64,000 nt of DNA from Massilia sp. 9I (GCF_902506415.1 NZ_LR733275.1:4187856-4251855); one strand, 5' to 3'. Positions 33,410 to 43,191 are shown, counted from the stretch's first letter. Notes: generated by a model not told the origin, from the letters alone. Made by a program: numbers and translations.

Positions 33410-34351
33410 TTAGCGGAACTTGTACCCGAACGCCGCCTCAAACTTCTGCTCGACTTCTTCCGGCGTGAACGTGTGGTTCTGGCCGCCGACCGAGCCGATC
33501 TTGATCGCGCCCAGCAGGCTGGCGATGCGGCCGGTGGCGGGCCAGTCGAAGCCATTGGTGATCCCGTACAGCAGGCCGGCGCGGTAGGCGTCGCCGCAGC
33601 CGGTCGGGTCGGCGATGTTGTCGACCTTGATCGCCGGGATGCGGTGGTGCTCGCCACCCGCGTAGATGTCCGAACCTTCGCCGCCGCGCGTGACGATCAG
33701 CGCATCCAGGCGCGCGGCGATGTCCGCCAGGCTCAGGCCGGTGCGGTCCATCACCACTTCGAATTCATAGTCGTTGCAGGCCAGGTAGCTGGCCTGGTCG
33801 ATGAAGCGGATCAGCTCTTCGCCCGAGAACATCGGCAGCTGCTGGCCCGGGTCGAACATGAAGGGGATCTTGTGCGCGGCGCAGTCGGCGGCGTGCTTGA
33901 TCATGCCGTCGCGGCCGTCCGGCGAGATGATCGCCACACGCAGCGGGCCCTGGTCGGCCACGTTGTTCTCGTGCGAGTACTGCATCGCGCCCGGGTGGAA
34001 GGCATTGATCTGGTTGTTGTCCTGGTCCGCCGTGACGAAGCATTGCGCGGTGTAGGCGTCACCGATGGTGCGGATGCCGCGCGTCTCGAGGCCCTGCTTC
34101 TTCATGCGTTCGAGGTAGTCGCTGCCATCCTGGCCGATGGTGCCCATGATCAGCGGTTCGCCGCCCAGCAGCTTGAGGTTGTAGGCGATGTTGACCGAGC
34201 AGCCGCCGTACTCGAGGCGCATGGTCGGCACCAGGAAGGACACGTTCACGCGGTGCAGCTGGTCGGCCAGCAGGGTCTCGGCGAAGCGGCCGTGGTACTG
34301 CATGATCTTGTCGAACGCGATCGATCCGCAGATCAGGGCGGTTTTGGTCAT
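33410..34351 (-). CDS. PfkB family carbohydrate/nucleoside kinase
   Basis: 313 residues. Ribokinase-like fold: MTKTALICGSIAFDKIM at the start, YGGCSVNIAYNLKLLGGEP, DQDNNQINAFHPGAM, and the PfkB signature IADPTGCGDAYRAGLLYG, with the catalytic Asp as the last D in GCGD. Betaproteobacterial members of this subgroup are usually labelled carbohydrate kinase or adenosine-kinase-like; the substrate is not proved. The ATG at 34351 matches the family start; a longer in-frame extension runs into the upstream gene and is Ser/Arg-rich noise. It is the last gene of the accC-prmA-DUF3426 block, 10 bp after DUF3426. Confidence 0.88.
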   Translation of the reverse strand: MTKTALICGSIAFDKIMQYHGRFAETLLADQLHRVNVSFLVPTMRLEYGGCSVNIAYNLKLLGGEPLIMGTIGQDGSDYLERMKKQGLETRGIRTIGDAYTAQCFVTADQDNNQINAFHPGAMQYSHENNVADQGPLRVAIISPDGRDGMIKHAADCAAHKIPFMFDPGQQLPMFSGEELIRFIDQASYLACNDYEFEVVMDRTGLSLADIAARLDALIVTRGGEGSDIYAGGEHHRIPAIKVDNIADPTGCGDAYRAGLLYGITNGFDWPATGRIASLLGAIKIGSVGGQNHTFTPEEVEQKFEAAFGYKFR

Positions 34352-34361
34352 GGATGGACTT

Positions 34362-35672
34362 TCAAGGGTAGAAGACGGCGATATGGTAACCGGACGGCGC
34401 CGGTTCCTCGACGCGGAAGTGGAGCTTGATCGACTGTTCGGCGTGCCCGGCAAAACCGGCTGCCAGCAGCGGACCGGCCGGCAGGTAGTCGCGCGGGCCG
34501 AACACGCGCCGCACCAGCGGCTTGTCTTCCACGTCGGAGAGGGTCAGTTCGATGCTGGGCCAGGCCTGGGTGGCGTCGCCCTGGTTGCGCAGCTGGGTGC
34601 TGAAGGTGTAGGCATTGCCGCCGAGCGTGGTCAGTTCGCCGGTATCGATCACCAGCTGTTCGATCTGCGCCGGCAGCTCGACGCGGCAGCCCAGCACGCC
34701 GCACAGCGAGACCAGGGCCGGTTTCAGGCCCGGGTAGCGCGCCGCCAGCGGATTGTGGAAGCTGCGTACGGCCTGGGCCGCCGCCAGCAGGAGCAGCAGC
34801 AGGCTGCCGGCGATCATGGCAATGCGCATGGCCTTGCCCGAGCGTTCGCGCTGGCGCCCGCGCCGCACGAATTCCGGCTCGTCTGGTTCCGGCACGCGCA
34901 GCTTGGGCGGCTCGATCTTGGTCGGGGTGAGCTTGGAGCGGCGCACGCGCGCTTCCGCCGCCTTGGTACGCGGCGTGCGCGGCGCGACCGGTGGCGCGCT
35001 GGGCGGCTGCGGCATGGTGACGGTGGCCGGGCCCGATTCACGCAGCAGCAGTGGCGGGACCGTGCCGGCGCTGCGCGCGGATGGCCGTGGCAGCGCCGGC
35101 GTGGGGGCCGGTTCGTCCGGCTCGTCATAGTGGTCCGGCGCCGGGGCGGCGACCAGCGCCTCGTCAACCTGTGGTTCGGCGACGGATGCAACTGGCGCCG
35201 GCTCTGGTTCGGGTTCAGGTTCCGGGGCCGGCTCCGCAACCGGCTCGAGTTCCGGCTGCACTACGGCTGCGGGTTCTGCTTCCTCGGTCACCGGCGCAGC
35301 GGGAGGCGCGGGCGGCGGCGTCTCGGGCTCTGCCTGCTCGTCCTCGCGGCTGACTTCCGGCAGGATGCCGTGGTGCGCGAAGGTGCGGTCGAACTCGAGG
35401 GTGTAGATGGGATCGTCGGCCGACTCCTCGCTCGGCGCTGCGGCCGGCTGCGGCGCCGGCGTGTCGGCATCGGTCGCGCGGCGGCTGCGTGGAGAAGGAC
35501 GAGGGGAGGCGGCAGGGGCAGCCGCGGCGCTGGCCATGTCGACCAGCGCGGCGTTGCCGTCAAAGACTTCGGTACAGGCGCCGCAGCGTACGATGCCCCC
35601 GCGCAGCTTCAGCTGGTCCGCGGCGACGCGGAACATGGTGCCGCAGTGGGGGCATTGGGTGGCGAGCGCCAT
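34362..35672 (-). CDS. Zinc-ribbon and DUF3426 membrane protein
   Basis: 436 residues. An MJ0042-type zinc ribbon at the N-terminus (CPHCGTMFRVAADQL, then GIVRCGACTEVFDG), a ~230-residue Pro/Glu/Ala-rich disordered middle, one membrane helix (IAMIAGSLLLLLLAAAQAV, about residue 270-290) and a C-terminal DUF3426 domain (NPLAARYPGLKPALVSLCG, then CRVELPAQIEQL). The zinc ribbon should be cytoplasmic and DUF3426 periplasmic. Function unknown; it is consistently found after prmA in betaproteobacteria. It begins 3 bp after the prmA stop. Confidence 0.9.
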   Translation of the reverse strand: MALATQCPHCGTMFRVAADQLKLRGGIVRCGACTEVFDGNAALVDMASAAAAPAASPRPSPRSRRATDADTPAPQPAAAPSEESADDPIYTLEFDRTFAHHGILPEVSREDEQAEPETPPPAPPAAPVTEEAEPAAVVQPELEPVAEPAPEPEPEPEPAPVASVAEPQVDEALVAAPAPDHYDEPDEPAPTPALPRPSARSAGTVPPLLLRESGPATVTMPQPPSAPPVAPRTPRTKAAEARVRRSKLTPTKIEPPKLRVPEPDEPEFVRRGRQRERSGKAMRIAMIAGSLLLLLLAAAQAVRSFHNPLAARYPGLKPALVSLCGVLGCRVELPAQIEQLVIDTGELTTLGGNAYTFSTQLRNQGDATQAWPSIELTLSDVEDKPLVRRVFGPRDYLPAGPLLAAGFAGHAEQSIKLHFRVEEPAPSGYHIAVFYP

Positions 35673-35675
35673 GCG

Positions 35676-36632
35676 TCAGCCGGGAATGGCGGAGCGCGGC
35701 GCGGGTGCGGTGTCCTGGCCGAGCGTCCCGTGAAGGGCAACCCAGCCGTCCTGCTCGGCCCAGACGCCCAGCTTGATGAAAGGTGCGTAGGCGGCGGTGA
35801 CTTCTTCCGCCTGGCGCGCCAGCACGCCCGACAGGACCAGCGAGCCGCCAGGGGCCACGCGGCCGGACAGCATCGGCGCCATCAGCTTCAATGGGCTCGA
35901 CAGGATGTTGGCCACCACGATGTCGAACTGACCTTTCGCGTGGCGCTCGTTGGGCGTCACGGCCAGGTCGTCCGGCACGTAAAAGTCGATCGCGCAGTGA
36001 TTGCGTTCGGCATTGGCGCGCGCCGATTCGATCGCCTGCGGGTCGATGTCGACACCGGCGACGTCGCCCGCGCCGAGCTTTTTAGCGACCATCGCCAGGA
36101 TGCCCGAGCCGCAGCCGTAGTCCAGCACCGATTTGCCCGGCGCCGGGTGCGCTTCCAGCCATTCCATGCACAGGCGGGTGGTCGGGTGGCTGCCGGTGCC
36201 GAACGCCAGGCCCGGATCGAGCTCGAGGATGAGGCCATTCGGGTCCGGCGCTTCGTGCCAGCTCGGCACGACCCAGATGTTCTTGCCGATGTGGATGGGC
36301 TCGAACTGCGATTGCGTCAGGCGCACCCAGTCGGCATCCGCCACCGCGCGGGTGGTAAACGAGGGCACGACCGGGAGCTTGATGGCATTGGCGGCTTCCT
36401 GCACGATCGCGAACTGGTCGGCGTCCGTTTCGGTGAGCGCGACGACGCGCGAGTGGTCCCACGCGGCTTCGGTCGGTTCCATGCCCGGCTCGCCGAACAG
36501 CGGCTTTTCCGCCTCGGTGCCTTCGTCCGCGTCTTCCACCGAGACCGACAGGGCGCCCGCTTCCATCAGGGCGTCCGACAGGGCCTCCGCGTAATCACGC
36601 GCTACTTCGATGACGACTTCCGTCCAGCTCAT
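35676..36632 (-). CDS. prmA: Ribosomal protein L11 methyltransferase
   Basis: A 318-residue SAM-dependent enzyme that trimethylates L11 amino groups. An N-terminal L11-binding domain ([20 protein letters not shown]) is followed by a Rossmann domain with [33 protein letters not shown] (SAM motif I), [11 protein letters not shown] and [11 protein letters not shown] (the N-I/P-x catalytic motif). Its ATG overlaps the accC stop (ATGA), showing coupling to fatty-acid synthesis genes. Somewhat longer than the E. coli protein, due to a short insertion in the N-terminal domain. Confidence 0.95.
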   Translation of the reverse strand: MSWTEVVIEVARDYAEALSDALMEAGALSVSVEDADEGTEAEKPLFGEPGMEPTEAAWDHSRVVALTETDADQFAIVQEAANAIKLPVVPSFTTRAVADADWVRLTQSQFEPIHIGKNIWVVPSWHEAPDPNGLILELDPGLAFGTGSHPTTRLCMEWLEAHPAPGKSVLDYGCGSGILAMVAKKLGAGDVAGVDIDPQAIESARANAERNHCAIDFYVPDDLAVTPNERHAKGQFDIVVANILSSPLKLMAPMLSGRVAPGGSLVLSGVLARQAEEVTAAYAPFIKLGVWAEQDGWVALHGTLGQDTAPAPRSAIPG

Positions 36633-38044
36633 AGATCAGCCTTAACGTCCGCTACCTTGGTTTCCGATTTGGCGCCGAGTCCCGTTTCCTTCGGCAGATC
36701 CGGCTTGGAAGCCAGCTTGTGCTCCAGGTAGTGGATGTTGGTGCCGCCCTCGATGAAGCGGGCATCGACCATCAGCTCACGGTGCAGCGGGATATTGGTG
36801 AGAATACCTTCAACCACCATTTCCGAGAGCGCGATTTGCATGCGGCGGATGGCCTGTTCACGCGTCGCACCGTAGGAAATTACCTTGCCGATCATCGAGT
36901 CGTAATGAGGTGGAACATAATATCCTGCATACGAGTGCGAATCGACACGGATGCCGGGACCGCCCGGCGGGTGCCAGCCGGTGATGCGGCCCGGCGACGG
37001 GGTGAACTTGAACGGGTCTTCGGCATTGATGCGGCACTCGATCGCGTGGCCCGACAGCATGATGTCGCGCTGCTTGAAGCGCAGGCGCTCGCCGCAGGCG
37101 ATGCGGATCTGTTCCTGCACGATGTCGATCCCGGTGATCATTTCGGTGACCGGGTGTTCGACCTGCACGCGGGTGTTCATCTCGATGAAGTAGAACTCGC
37201 CGTTCTCGTACAGGAATTCGAAGGTGCCGGCGCCGCGGTAGCCGATCTTGCGGCAGGCTTCGGCGCAGCGGTCGCCGATCTTCTCGATCAGTTTACGCGG
37301 GATGCCCGGCGCCGGTGCTTCCTCGATCACCTTCTGGTGGCGGCGCTGCATCGAGCAGTCGCGTTCGCCCAGCCAGACGGCGTTCTTGTGTTCGTCGGCG
37401 AGGATCTGGATCTCCACGTGGCGCGGATTTTCCAGGAACTTCTCCATGTAGACTTCCGGATTGCCGAAGGCGCTGCCGGCTTCGGTCTTGGTCATCTGCA
37501 CGGCGCCCAGCAGCGCGGCTTCGGTGTGCACCACGCGCATGCCGCGGCCGCCACCGCCACCGGCGGCCTTGATGATGACCGGGTAGCCGACGCGGCGCGC
37601 GGTCTGGATGATTTCCTTCGGATCGTCCGGCAGGGCGCCGTCCGAACCCGGCACGCAAGGCACGCCGGCCTTGATCATCGCCTGCTTGGCCGAGACCTTG
37701 TCGCCCATCAGGCGGATCGAGTCCGAGCGCGGGCCGATGAAGACGAAGCCCGACTTTTCGACGCGTTCGGCGAAGTCGGCGTTCTCCGACAGGAAGCCGT
37801 AGCCAGGGTGGATCGCCTCGGCGTCCGTCACTTCGGCGGCGCTGATAATGGCCGGCATGTTCAGGTAGCTGAGCGCCGACTGGGCCGGCCCGATGCAGAC
37901 GGATTCGTCCGCCAGTTTCACGTACTTGGCGTCCTTGTCCGCCTCGGAGTGAACGACGACCGTCTTGATGCCCAGCTCGCGGCAGGCGCGCTGGATACGC
38001 AGCGCGATTTCACCACGGTTGGCGATAAGGATTTTTTCAAACAT
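36629..38044 (-). CDS. accC: Acetyl-CoA carboxylase, biotin carboxylase subunit
   Basis: 471 residues. It carboxylates the biotin on AccB with bicarbonate and ATP, the first half of malonyl-CoA synthesis. N-terminus [23 protein letters not shown]-grasp glycine-rich loop [50 protein letters not shown] and [15 protein letters not shown]. About 20 residues beyond the usual ~450 form a charged C-terminal tail ([20 protein letters not shown]). It follows accB by 106 bp and overlaps prmA. Confidence 0.97.
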   Translation of the reverse strand: MFEKILIANRGEIALRIQRACRELGIKTVVVHSEADKDAKYVKLADESVCIGPAQSALSYLNMPAIISAAEVTDAEAIHPGYGFLSENADFAERVEKSGFVFIGPRSDSIRLMGDKVSAKQAMIKAGVPCVPGSDGALPDDPKEIIQTARRVGYPVIIKAAGGGGGRGMRVVHTEAALLGAVQMTKTEAGSAFGNPEVYMEKFLENPRHVEIQILADEHKNAVWLGERDCSMQRRHQKVIEEAPAPGIPRKLIEKIGDRCAEACRKIGYRGAGTFEFLYENGEFYFIEMNTRVQVEHPVTEMITGIDIVQEQIRIACGERLRFKQRDIMLSGHAIECRINAEDPFKFTPSPGRITGWHPPGGPGIRVDSHSYAGYYVPPHYDSMIGKVISYGATREQAIRRMQIALSEMVVEGILTNIPLHRELMVDARFIEGGTNIHYLEHKLASKPDLPKETGLGAKSETKVADVKADL

Positions 38045-38150
38045 GGTAGGTTCGGTGTTTCAGTGAAAACCGGCGCAGCCTGATATAAGCACGCGCCGGA
38101 CACGTCATGAATTGGGGCTGGCGGCAGGACGCCGCCGGGCCGAAGGGTTC

Positions 38151-38621
38151 TTAACCGATGACGAACAGCGGCTGGCCAAATTCGACCGGCTGGCCGTTCT
38201 CGACGAGGATCTTGGTGACCGTGCCGGCGACGTCGGCATCGATCTCGTTCAGGAGCTTCATCGCTTCGATGATGCACAGGGTGTCGCCCGACTTGATGCT
38301 CTGGCCGACTTCGACAAAAGCCGGGGCGCCCGGGGCCGACGAGCGGTAGAAGGTGCCGACCATCGGCGACTTGACGACGTGGCCGGTCGGCTCGGCGGCG
38401 ACCGCCGGGGCAGGGGCTGCGGCCGGAGCCGGGGCGGCGGCGTGCGGGGCCGGCGCGGCGTAGTGCTGCACTGCCTGTTGCGGCACCATCATCATCCCGT
38501 TCTGCGGGTTTGCGGACGACTTGACGATGCGAACCTTGCTTTCGCCTTCGGTCACTTCGAGTTCAGCGATGTCCGATTCGGCGACCAGGTCGATCAAAGT
38601 CTTGAGTTTTCTGAGATCCAT
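38151..38621 (-). CDS. accB: Biotin carboxyl carrier protein of acetyl-CoA carboxylase
   Basis: 156 residues. N-terminal helical part ([20 protein letters not shown]), an Ala/Pro hinge (about 55-77), and the biotinyl domain with the thumb sequence SSAPGAPAF and biotin attachment K122 in [12 protein letters not shown]. It ferries carboxyl groups from AccC to the AccAD transferase, not in this window. Usual length. It is the first gene of accB-accC; aroQ ends 95 bp upstream. Confidence 0.97.
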   Translation of the reverse strand: MDLRKLKTLIDLVAESDIAELEVTEGESKVRIVKSSANPQNGMMMVPQQAVQHYAAPAPHAAAPAPAAAPAPAVAAEPTGHVVKSPMVGTFYRSSAPGAPAFVEVGQSIKSGDTLCIIEAMKLLNEIDADVAGTVTKILVENGQPVEFGQPLFVIG

Positions 38622-38716
38622 GTGAAACCCCTTGGAATGTTTTATTCGTTTTTAAGAGAGCTGGCAACGCGATGGCGGGGTGCCCTGCGGCCGCTGATAC
38701 ATGAAGTTGACGTAGA

Positions 38717-39154
38717 TTAACGCGATTTAAGCGCAAAGTCGATGGCAAACCGGTATCCGTCCGGACCCAGGCCGCAGATCACGCCTTGCGCAATTGCAGA
38801 CAAGTACGAGTGATGCCGGAAGGGTTCGCGGGCATGGACATTCGAGATGTGCACCTCCACAAACGGGATCGCCACCGCGGCAAGCGCATCACGCAGGGCC
38901 ACGCTGGTATGGGTCAGGCCACCCGGATTGATGACGATCGCCTCCACGCCTTCGCCGCGGGCGGCGTGGATGCGGTCGATCAGGGCTCCTTCATGGTTGC
39001 TCTGGAAGCAATCGAGGCTTGCGCCGCCTGCCTGAGCCTGTGCCTTGGCTGCCTGCTCGATGTCGGCCAGCGTCGTCGCGCCGTACACCGCCGGCTCCCG
39101 GGTCCCCAATAAATTGAGGTTGGGGCCGTTAAGCAGCAGTAGCTTTTTCGCCAT
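38717..39154 (-). CDS. aroQ: 3-dehydroquinate dehydratase, type II
   Basis: A 145-residue dodecameric-type dehydroquinase that makes 3-dehydroshikimate in aromatic amino acid synthesis. Motifs: [21 protein letters not shown] with the catalytic Tyr, [32 protein letters not shown], and [20 protein letters not shown] with catalytic His. The ATG at 39154 fits the family start ([12 protein letters not shown]); 20 more in-frame codons upstream are unlikely. aroQ before accB is the common betaproteobacterial order. The next step, aroE, is in this window at 46.2 kb on the other strand. Confidence 0.96.
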   Translation of the reverse strand: MAKKLLLLNGPNLNLLGTREPAVYGATTLADIEQAAKAQAQAGGASLDCFQSNHEGALIDRIHAARGEGVEAIVINPGGLTHTSVALRDALAAVAIPFVEVHISNVHAREPFRHHSYLSAIAQGVICGLGPDGYRFAIDFALKSR

Positions 39155-39288
39155 GTTGAAGAGTCTGAACGCCCGAAAGGAAGGCATTGTGCCGCCAAGC
39201 TCGACTATTGGCAAGCAGTAAAATTGTCAGGCGATAGGGGCATGTTCGGCGCAGTTCGGAAAAGAACGATCGTTCGCAGACCCCGTAT

Positions 39289-39849
39289 TCAGCCGTTCAG
39301 TTTCGCGAGGTCGGCGCGCAGTTCGTCGAACTTCAGCTTGCCCAGGTAGGTCTTGCGGACCTGCCCGTCGGCGCCGATCAGGACGGTGTAGGGCAGGCCG
39401 CCGGCGCTGTTGCCGAAGTCGCGCGACAGTTCGGTGCCGCCCATGCCGCCCACGTACAGCGGGTAGGCAATCTTCAGCTTGGCCGCGAATTCGTTCATGT
39501 TGGAGGGCGAATCGATGCCGATGCCGATTACATTGAAGGTCTTGCCGCCGTCCGTATGCGCCAGTTCGGACAGTTCCGGCATCTCCTGCACGCAGGGCGC
39601 GCACCAGGTTGCCCAGAAATTGACCACCAGCGGCTTGCCGCGCCACTGGGCCAGGGATTGGGGCTTGCCCTGCAGGTCGTTGAGCGACTGCTGGTACAGC
39701 TTGTCCACCGCCGTGTGCGGCTTGCCGCCGGTCGGTGCAATCGTCGTGGTGTAGGGAGGCACTTCTTTCTTGTTGACCGCCACCAGGGCGCCCATGATGC
39801 CGAACATCGCGGCAACGGCTGCATACGCAGCCACATGCTTTTTATTCAT
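39289..39849 (-). CDS. TlpA/ResA-like thioredoxin-fold protein
   Basis: 186 residues. One N-terminal membrane or signal helix (HVAAYAAVAAMFGIMGALVAV) sends the thioredoxin domain to the periplasm. Redox motif W82-C83-A-P-C86 in VVNFWATWCAPCVQEMPEL, cis-Pro loop GGLPYTVLIGADG. ResA/TlpA relatives reduce apocytochrome c or other periplasmic thiols. Its start overlaps the stop of the upstream unknown gene (ATGA), so the two are coupled. Confidence 0.9.
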   Translation of the reverse strand: MNKKHVAAYAAVAAMFGIMGALVAVNKKEVPPYTTTIAPTGGKPHTAVDKLYQQSLNDLQGKPQSLAQWRGKPLVVNFWATWCAPCVQEMPELSELAHTDGGKTFNVIGIGIDSPSNMNEFAAKLKIAYPLYVGGMGGTELSRDFGNSAGGLPYTVLIGADGQVRKTYLGKLKFDELRADLAKLNG

Positions 39850-40475
39850 TCGTCCTGTTCCAGTGTTTCGTCATTCGCCATCAGCGCGCGCAGCCCGGCT
39901 GCGTCGACCCGCTGCAGGCGGCCATCGGCGCGCGGTTTGAGTGCACCGCGCATATCATGAAAGTCGTACAACTCGGCATGAATAGTTTCCTTATGCCACA
40001 TGAAGCTGACTGTTTCAACCGGATCGTGCCGTCCGCCCTTGAAATGGGAGGTTTCGGAGATCTCTATATTGACGTTGCGGTTGAGTAGGTAGATCTCGAC
40101 TTCCTTGGCGCTGTCGGCGAACAGCTGCAGGTGGATGTCGTCGTGCTCGCCCGCGGTGCCGTTGAGTACGGCTCCGGTGAGGTAGGGGCGGAAATCGGCC
40201 AGCTGGTCCATCACCTGCAGGGCGCACTCGCGCAGGGCCTGCAGGCGCGCGGCCTGGCCGGCGCCGCCGAACAGCTGCTGGTATTTACGGACTTCGTCCT
40301 CGATCTGCAGGTTGTCCGGCATTAGGTTGGGCGTTGGCCGGTCGACCCCGAGCACCTGGCGGGCTGCCTTGCGGCGCGCGGTATCGTAGTCGGCGCCATC
40401 CTGGGCGATCATGCGCGCCGCATTGGCAGCGATTTCAGCGCGCAACTGGAGCACATCATTATTCGGTATAGGCAT
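39846..40475 (-). CDS. Conserved unknown, nucleotidyltransferase-like middle
   Basis: 209 residues, soluble, no signal. The first ~60 residues are helical (LRAEIAANAARMIAQDGADY, DTARRKAARQVLGV). A central stretch, YLTGAVLNGTAGEHDDIHLQ followed by LFADSAKEVEIYLLNRNVN, resembles minimal nucleotidyltransferases (G-S/T plus D-x-D), but the usual GS is NGT and the spacing is loose. I infer a degenerate or divergent NTase fold, with low certainty. It is coupled to the TlpA-like gene. Betaproteobacterial genomes often carry a similar protein upstream of mpl on the opposite strand. Confidence 0.7.
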   Translation of the reverse strand: MPIPNNDVLQLRAEIAANAARMIAQDGADYDTARRKAARQVLGVDRPTPNLMPDNLQIEDEVRKYQQLFGGAGQAARLQALRECALQVMDQLADFRPYLTGAVLNGTAGEHDDIHLQLFADSAKEVEIYLLNRNVNIEISETSHFKGGRHDPVETVSFMWHKETIHAELYDFHDMRGALKPRADGRLQRVDAAGLRALMANDETLEQDE

Positions 40476-40495
40476 GATGCCTGAATCATACTCCT

Positions 40496-40599
40496 AGAGC
40501 GTCTAACAAAACTCCCATTGCTGCGTTGCAATCGTCTCGCCGTACTAACGTACTGTCTTCGACGTTGCGCCTTGCCCTGGGAGCTTTGTTAGACGCTCT
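40496..40599. repeat. 104-bp inverted-repeat element (MITE-like)
   Basis: 22-bp terminal inverted repeats (40496-40517 with 40578-40599) match at 21 of 22 positions. The inside continues partly palindromic (GCGTTGCAATCG against CGACGTTGCGC, with GTAC-TAAC-GTAC at the tip), so RNA from either strand would fold into one long hairpin. It lies between two divergent genes. It codes for nothing and resembles a miniature transposable element or extended repetitive palindrome. Confidence 0.7.
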
Positions 40600-40671
40600 T
40601 TGCGCGGAAAATGACCGCGGGTCGGGTAGAATCGCGCTTTCGGTCCCACCCTAAGCTATTTCTTTTCGACC

Positions 40672-42039
40672 ATGCACATTCACATCCTCGGTATCTGTGG
40701 CACCTTCATGGGCGGCCTGGCGGTCCTGGCCAAGGAAGCGGGCCACCGCGTCACCGGCTGCGACGCCAACGTCTATCCCCCGATGAGCACCCAGCTGGAA
40801 GCCCAGGGCATCGAGCTGATCCAGGGCTATGGCCCGGAGCAGGTATCGCTGAACCCGGACCTGTATGTGATCGGTAACGTCATGACCCGCGGCAATCCGC
40901 TGATCGAAGAGATCCTGAACCGCGGCCTGCCCTACGTCTCCGGCCCGCAATGGATCGGCGAACACATCCTGCGCGACAAATGGGTGCTGGCCGTGGCCGG
41001 CACGCACGGCAAGACCACGACCACCTCGATGCTGGCCTGGATCCTGGAAGACGCGGGCTATGCGCCGGGTTTCCTGATCGGCGGCGTGCCGATGAACTTC
41101 GGCATCTCGGCGCGCCTGCATGGCGACAAGCCGAGCGACTTCTTCGTGATCGAGGCGGACGAATACGACACCGCCTTCTTCGACAAGCGCAGTAAATTTG
41201 TCCACTACCACGCCAAGACCGCGGTGCTGAACAACCTGGAATACGACCACGCCGACATTTTCCCGGACATCGGCGCCATCGAGACCCAGTTCCACCACCT
41301 GGTGCGCACCGTGCCGGGCGTGGGCCGCCTGGTGGTGAATGGCGACGAAGCCTCGCTCGCGCGCGTGCTGAAACGCGGCTGCTGGAGCGAAAAGGAAAGC
41401 TTCGGCATCTCCGAGGGCGTGAACTGGAGCCTGGTCGAGCACCAGGGCGGCAGCTTCGACGTCGTCTTCAATGGTGACGTCCAGGGCACCGTGCACTGGG
41501 AACTGACCGGCCACCACAACCGCTCGAACGCGCTGGCCGCAATCGCCGCCGCGCGCCACGTCGGCGTGCCGACTTCGCAGGCGATCGCTTCGCTGTCGCG
41601 CTTCCAGAGCGTCAAGCGGCGCATGGAAGTGCGCGGCACCGTGAACAACATCACCGTGTACGACGACTTCGCCCACCATCCGACCGCGATCGCCACGACC
41701 GTCGGCGGCCTGCGCCAGAAGATCGGCACCTCGGGCCGGATCCTGGCCGTGCTCGAGCCGCGCTCGAACACCATGAAGCTGGGCGCCATGAAGGATGCGC
41801 TGCCGGGCAGCCTGAAGGATGCCGACCTGGTGTTCGGCTTCGGCAGCCAGCAGGCGCTGGGCTGGTCGCTGGCCGATGCCCTGAAGCCGCTGGGCGCCAT
41901 CGCCCACAGCTTCGACCAGCTCGACTACATGGTGCAGGCGATCGTGCAGGCGGCCCAGCCGGGCGACCACATCCTCGTGATGAGCAACGGCGGCTTCGGC
42001 GGCGTGCACCAGAAACTGCTGGACGCGCTGGCCCCATGA
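40672..42039 (+). CDS. mpl: UDP-MurNAc:L-Ala-gamma-D-Glu-meso-DAP ligase
   Basis: A 455-residue Mur ligase family enzyme that joins recycled murein tripeptide to UDP-MurNAc, saving peptidoglycan precursors. MHIHILGICGTFMGGLAVLA is the Mpl-specific start. ATP-binding AVAGTHGKTTTTSMLAW, then NNLEYDHADIFPDIGAIE, LTGHHNRSNALAAIAAARHV and VYDDFAHHPTAIATT. Length normal. A TAGAAT hexamer at 40627-40632 may be its -10. It overlaps the next gene's ATG by four bases. Confidence 0.95.
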   Translation: MHIHILGICGTFMGGLAVLAKEAGHRVTGCDANVYPPMSTQLEAQGIELIQGYGPEQVSLNPDLYVIGNVMTRGNPLIEEILNRGLPYVSGPQWIGEHILRDKWVLAVAGTHGKTTTTSMLAWILEDAGYAPGFLIGGVPMNFGISARLHGDKPSDFFVIEADEYDTAFFDKRSKFVHYHAKTAVLNNLEYDHADIFPDIGAIETQFHHLVRTVPGVGRLVVNGDEASLARVLKRGCWSEKESFGISEGVNWSLVEHQGGSFDVVFNGDVQGTVHWELTGHHNRSNALAAIAAARHVGVPTSQAIASLSRFQSVKRRMEVRGTVNNITVYDDFAHHPTAIATTVGGLRQKIGTSGRILAVLEPRSNTMKLGAMKDALPGSLKDADLVFGFGSQQALGWSLADALKPLGAIAHSFDQLDYMVQAIVQAAQPGDHILVMSNGGFGGVHQKLLDALAP

Positions 42040-42611
42040 TTCTGTATTTGCACGGGTTCCGCTCCTCGCCGAAGTCCTTCAAGGCGCGGGTGGTGCAGAA
42101 GGCTTTGGCAGACGCCGGGCGCGCCAATGAGCTGATCTGCCCGCAGCTGCCGGCTTCGCCGAAGGAGGCGATCGCACTCAGCCTGCTGCTGGCCGAACGC
42201 TATGCGCCGGACAATCTGTCCATCATCGGCTCCTCGCTGGGCGGCTTCTACGCCACTTATCTAGCCGAGCGCCTGGACGTGCCGGCGGTGCTGATCAACC
42301 CGTCCGTGAATCCCCTGAAGAACCTGGAACACCACGTCGGCGTCACCACGGCCTGGCACTCGGATGAACCCTTCGAGTTCTTGCGCGAGTACATCGACGA
42401 ACTGGCGGCGCTGCGCGTGGAGAACATCACCAGGCCGGAGCGCTATTACCTAGTAGCCGCGACCGGCGACGAAGTCCTGGACTACCGCGACATGGTGGCG
42501 CACTACGCGGGCGCGAAGCAGCACGTGATCGAGGGCAGCGACCATGCGATCTCGGAATTCCCGCAGTACGTGGACGAAGTGCTGGCCTTCTGTACAGGCA
42601 CGGCGCAGTGA
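42036..42611 (+). CDS. YqiA/YcfP-type alpha/beta hydrolase
   Basis: A 191-residue small esterase-like protein. It opens MILYLHGFRSSPKSFKARVV and has the nucleophile elbow IIGSSLGGFYATYLAE, NPSVNPLKNLE, ATGDEVLDYRDM (likely acid) and EGSDHAISEF (catalytic His). This is the UPF0227/YqiA pattern. E. coli YqiA hydrolyses short-chain esters in vitro; its real substrate is unknown. Coupled with mpl (ATGA overlap) and with ubiC (GTGA overlap). Confidence 0.88.
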   Translation: MILYLHGFRSSPKSFKARVVQKALADAGRANELICPQLPASPKEAIALSLLLAERYAPDNLSIIGSSLGGFYATYLAERLDVPAVLINPSVNPLKNLEHHVGVTTAWHSDEPFEFLREYIDELAALRVENITRPERYYLVAATGDEVLDYRDMVAHYAGAKQHVIEGSDHAISEFPQYVDEVLAFCTGTAQ

Positions 42612-43189
42612 GGAAGGCTTCCTTGCGCATGGCGGCGTGGCAGCCGCACGCCGGGGCCGTGCGCGCGCCCGACAACATGCGCGACTGGCTCACCACCGAA
42701 GGCTCGCTGACCGCGCGCCTGATGGCGCACAGCGAGCGTTTTCGCGTGCGCCGGCTGCACCAGAACGCCGCCACCTGCCTGTCCGACGAGGCCCGTGCGA
42801 TCGGCCTGCCGCGCCCAGGCCGGGTGTGGGAACGCGAAGTGCTGCTGGAGTGCGACGGGGTGCCAAGGGTGTTCGGCCACACGGTAGTGCCGGCCAGCTG
42901 CACCGCCAGCGACTGGCCGCTGTTTTCGGCGCTGGGCGAACGCTCGCTCGGCACCACCCTGTTCTACGACCCGCTGGTGCGCCGTGGCCAGCTGGAATAC
43001 GCGCGCATCCGCGCGGGCCATCCGCTGTTTGCGCGCGTGCGCGCGGCGCTCGGTGGGCACGACGAAACACTTTATTATGCGCGGCGCTGCGTCTATCGCC
43101 GCCATCAAGGCCTGCTCCTGGTCACTGAGGTATTCTTGCCTGCGGTGCTGGATCTACAAACGGCCGCACCATTACAGAACACGAAATAA
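42608..43189 (+). CDS. ubiC: Chorismate pyruvate-lyase
   Basis: 193 residues from a GTG overlapping the previous stop. An ATG at 42629 with AGGAAGG ~11 nt before it is an equally good start (186 residues). UbiC converts chorismate to 4-hydroxybenzoate for ubiquinone. The family pattern is visible: WLTTEGSLTARLMAHSERFR, WEREVLLECDGVPRVFGHTV-VP, LGTTLFYDPLV-RRGQLEYARI, and YARRCVYRRHQGLLLVTEVF-LP with the conserved late Glu. Confidence 0.88.
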   Translation: MRKASLRMAAWQPHAGAVRAPDNMRDWLTTEGSLTARLMAHSERFRVRRLHQNAATCLSDEARAIGLPRPGRVWEREVLLECDGVPRVFGHTVVPASCTASDWPLFSALGERSLGTTLFYDPLVRRGQLEYARIRAGHPLFARVRAALGGHDETLYYARRCVYRRHQGLLLVTEVFLPAVLDLQTAAPLQNTK

Positions 43190-43191
43190 AT

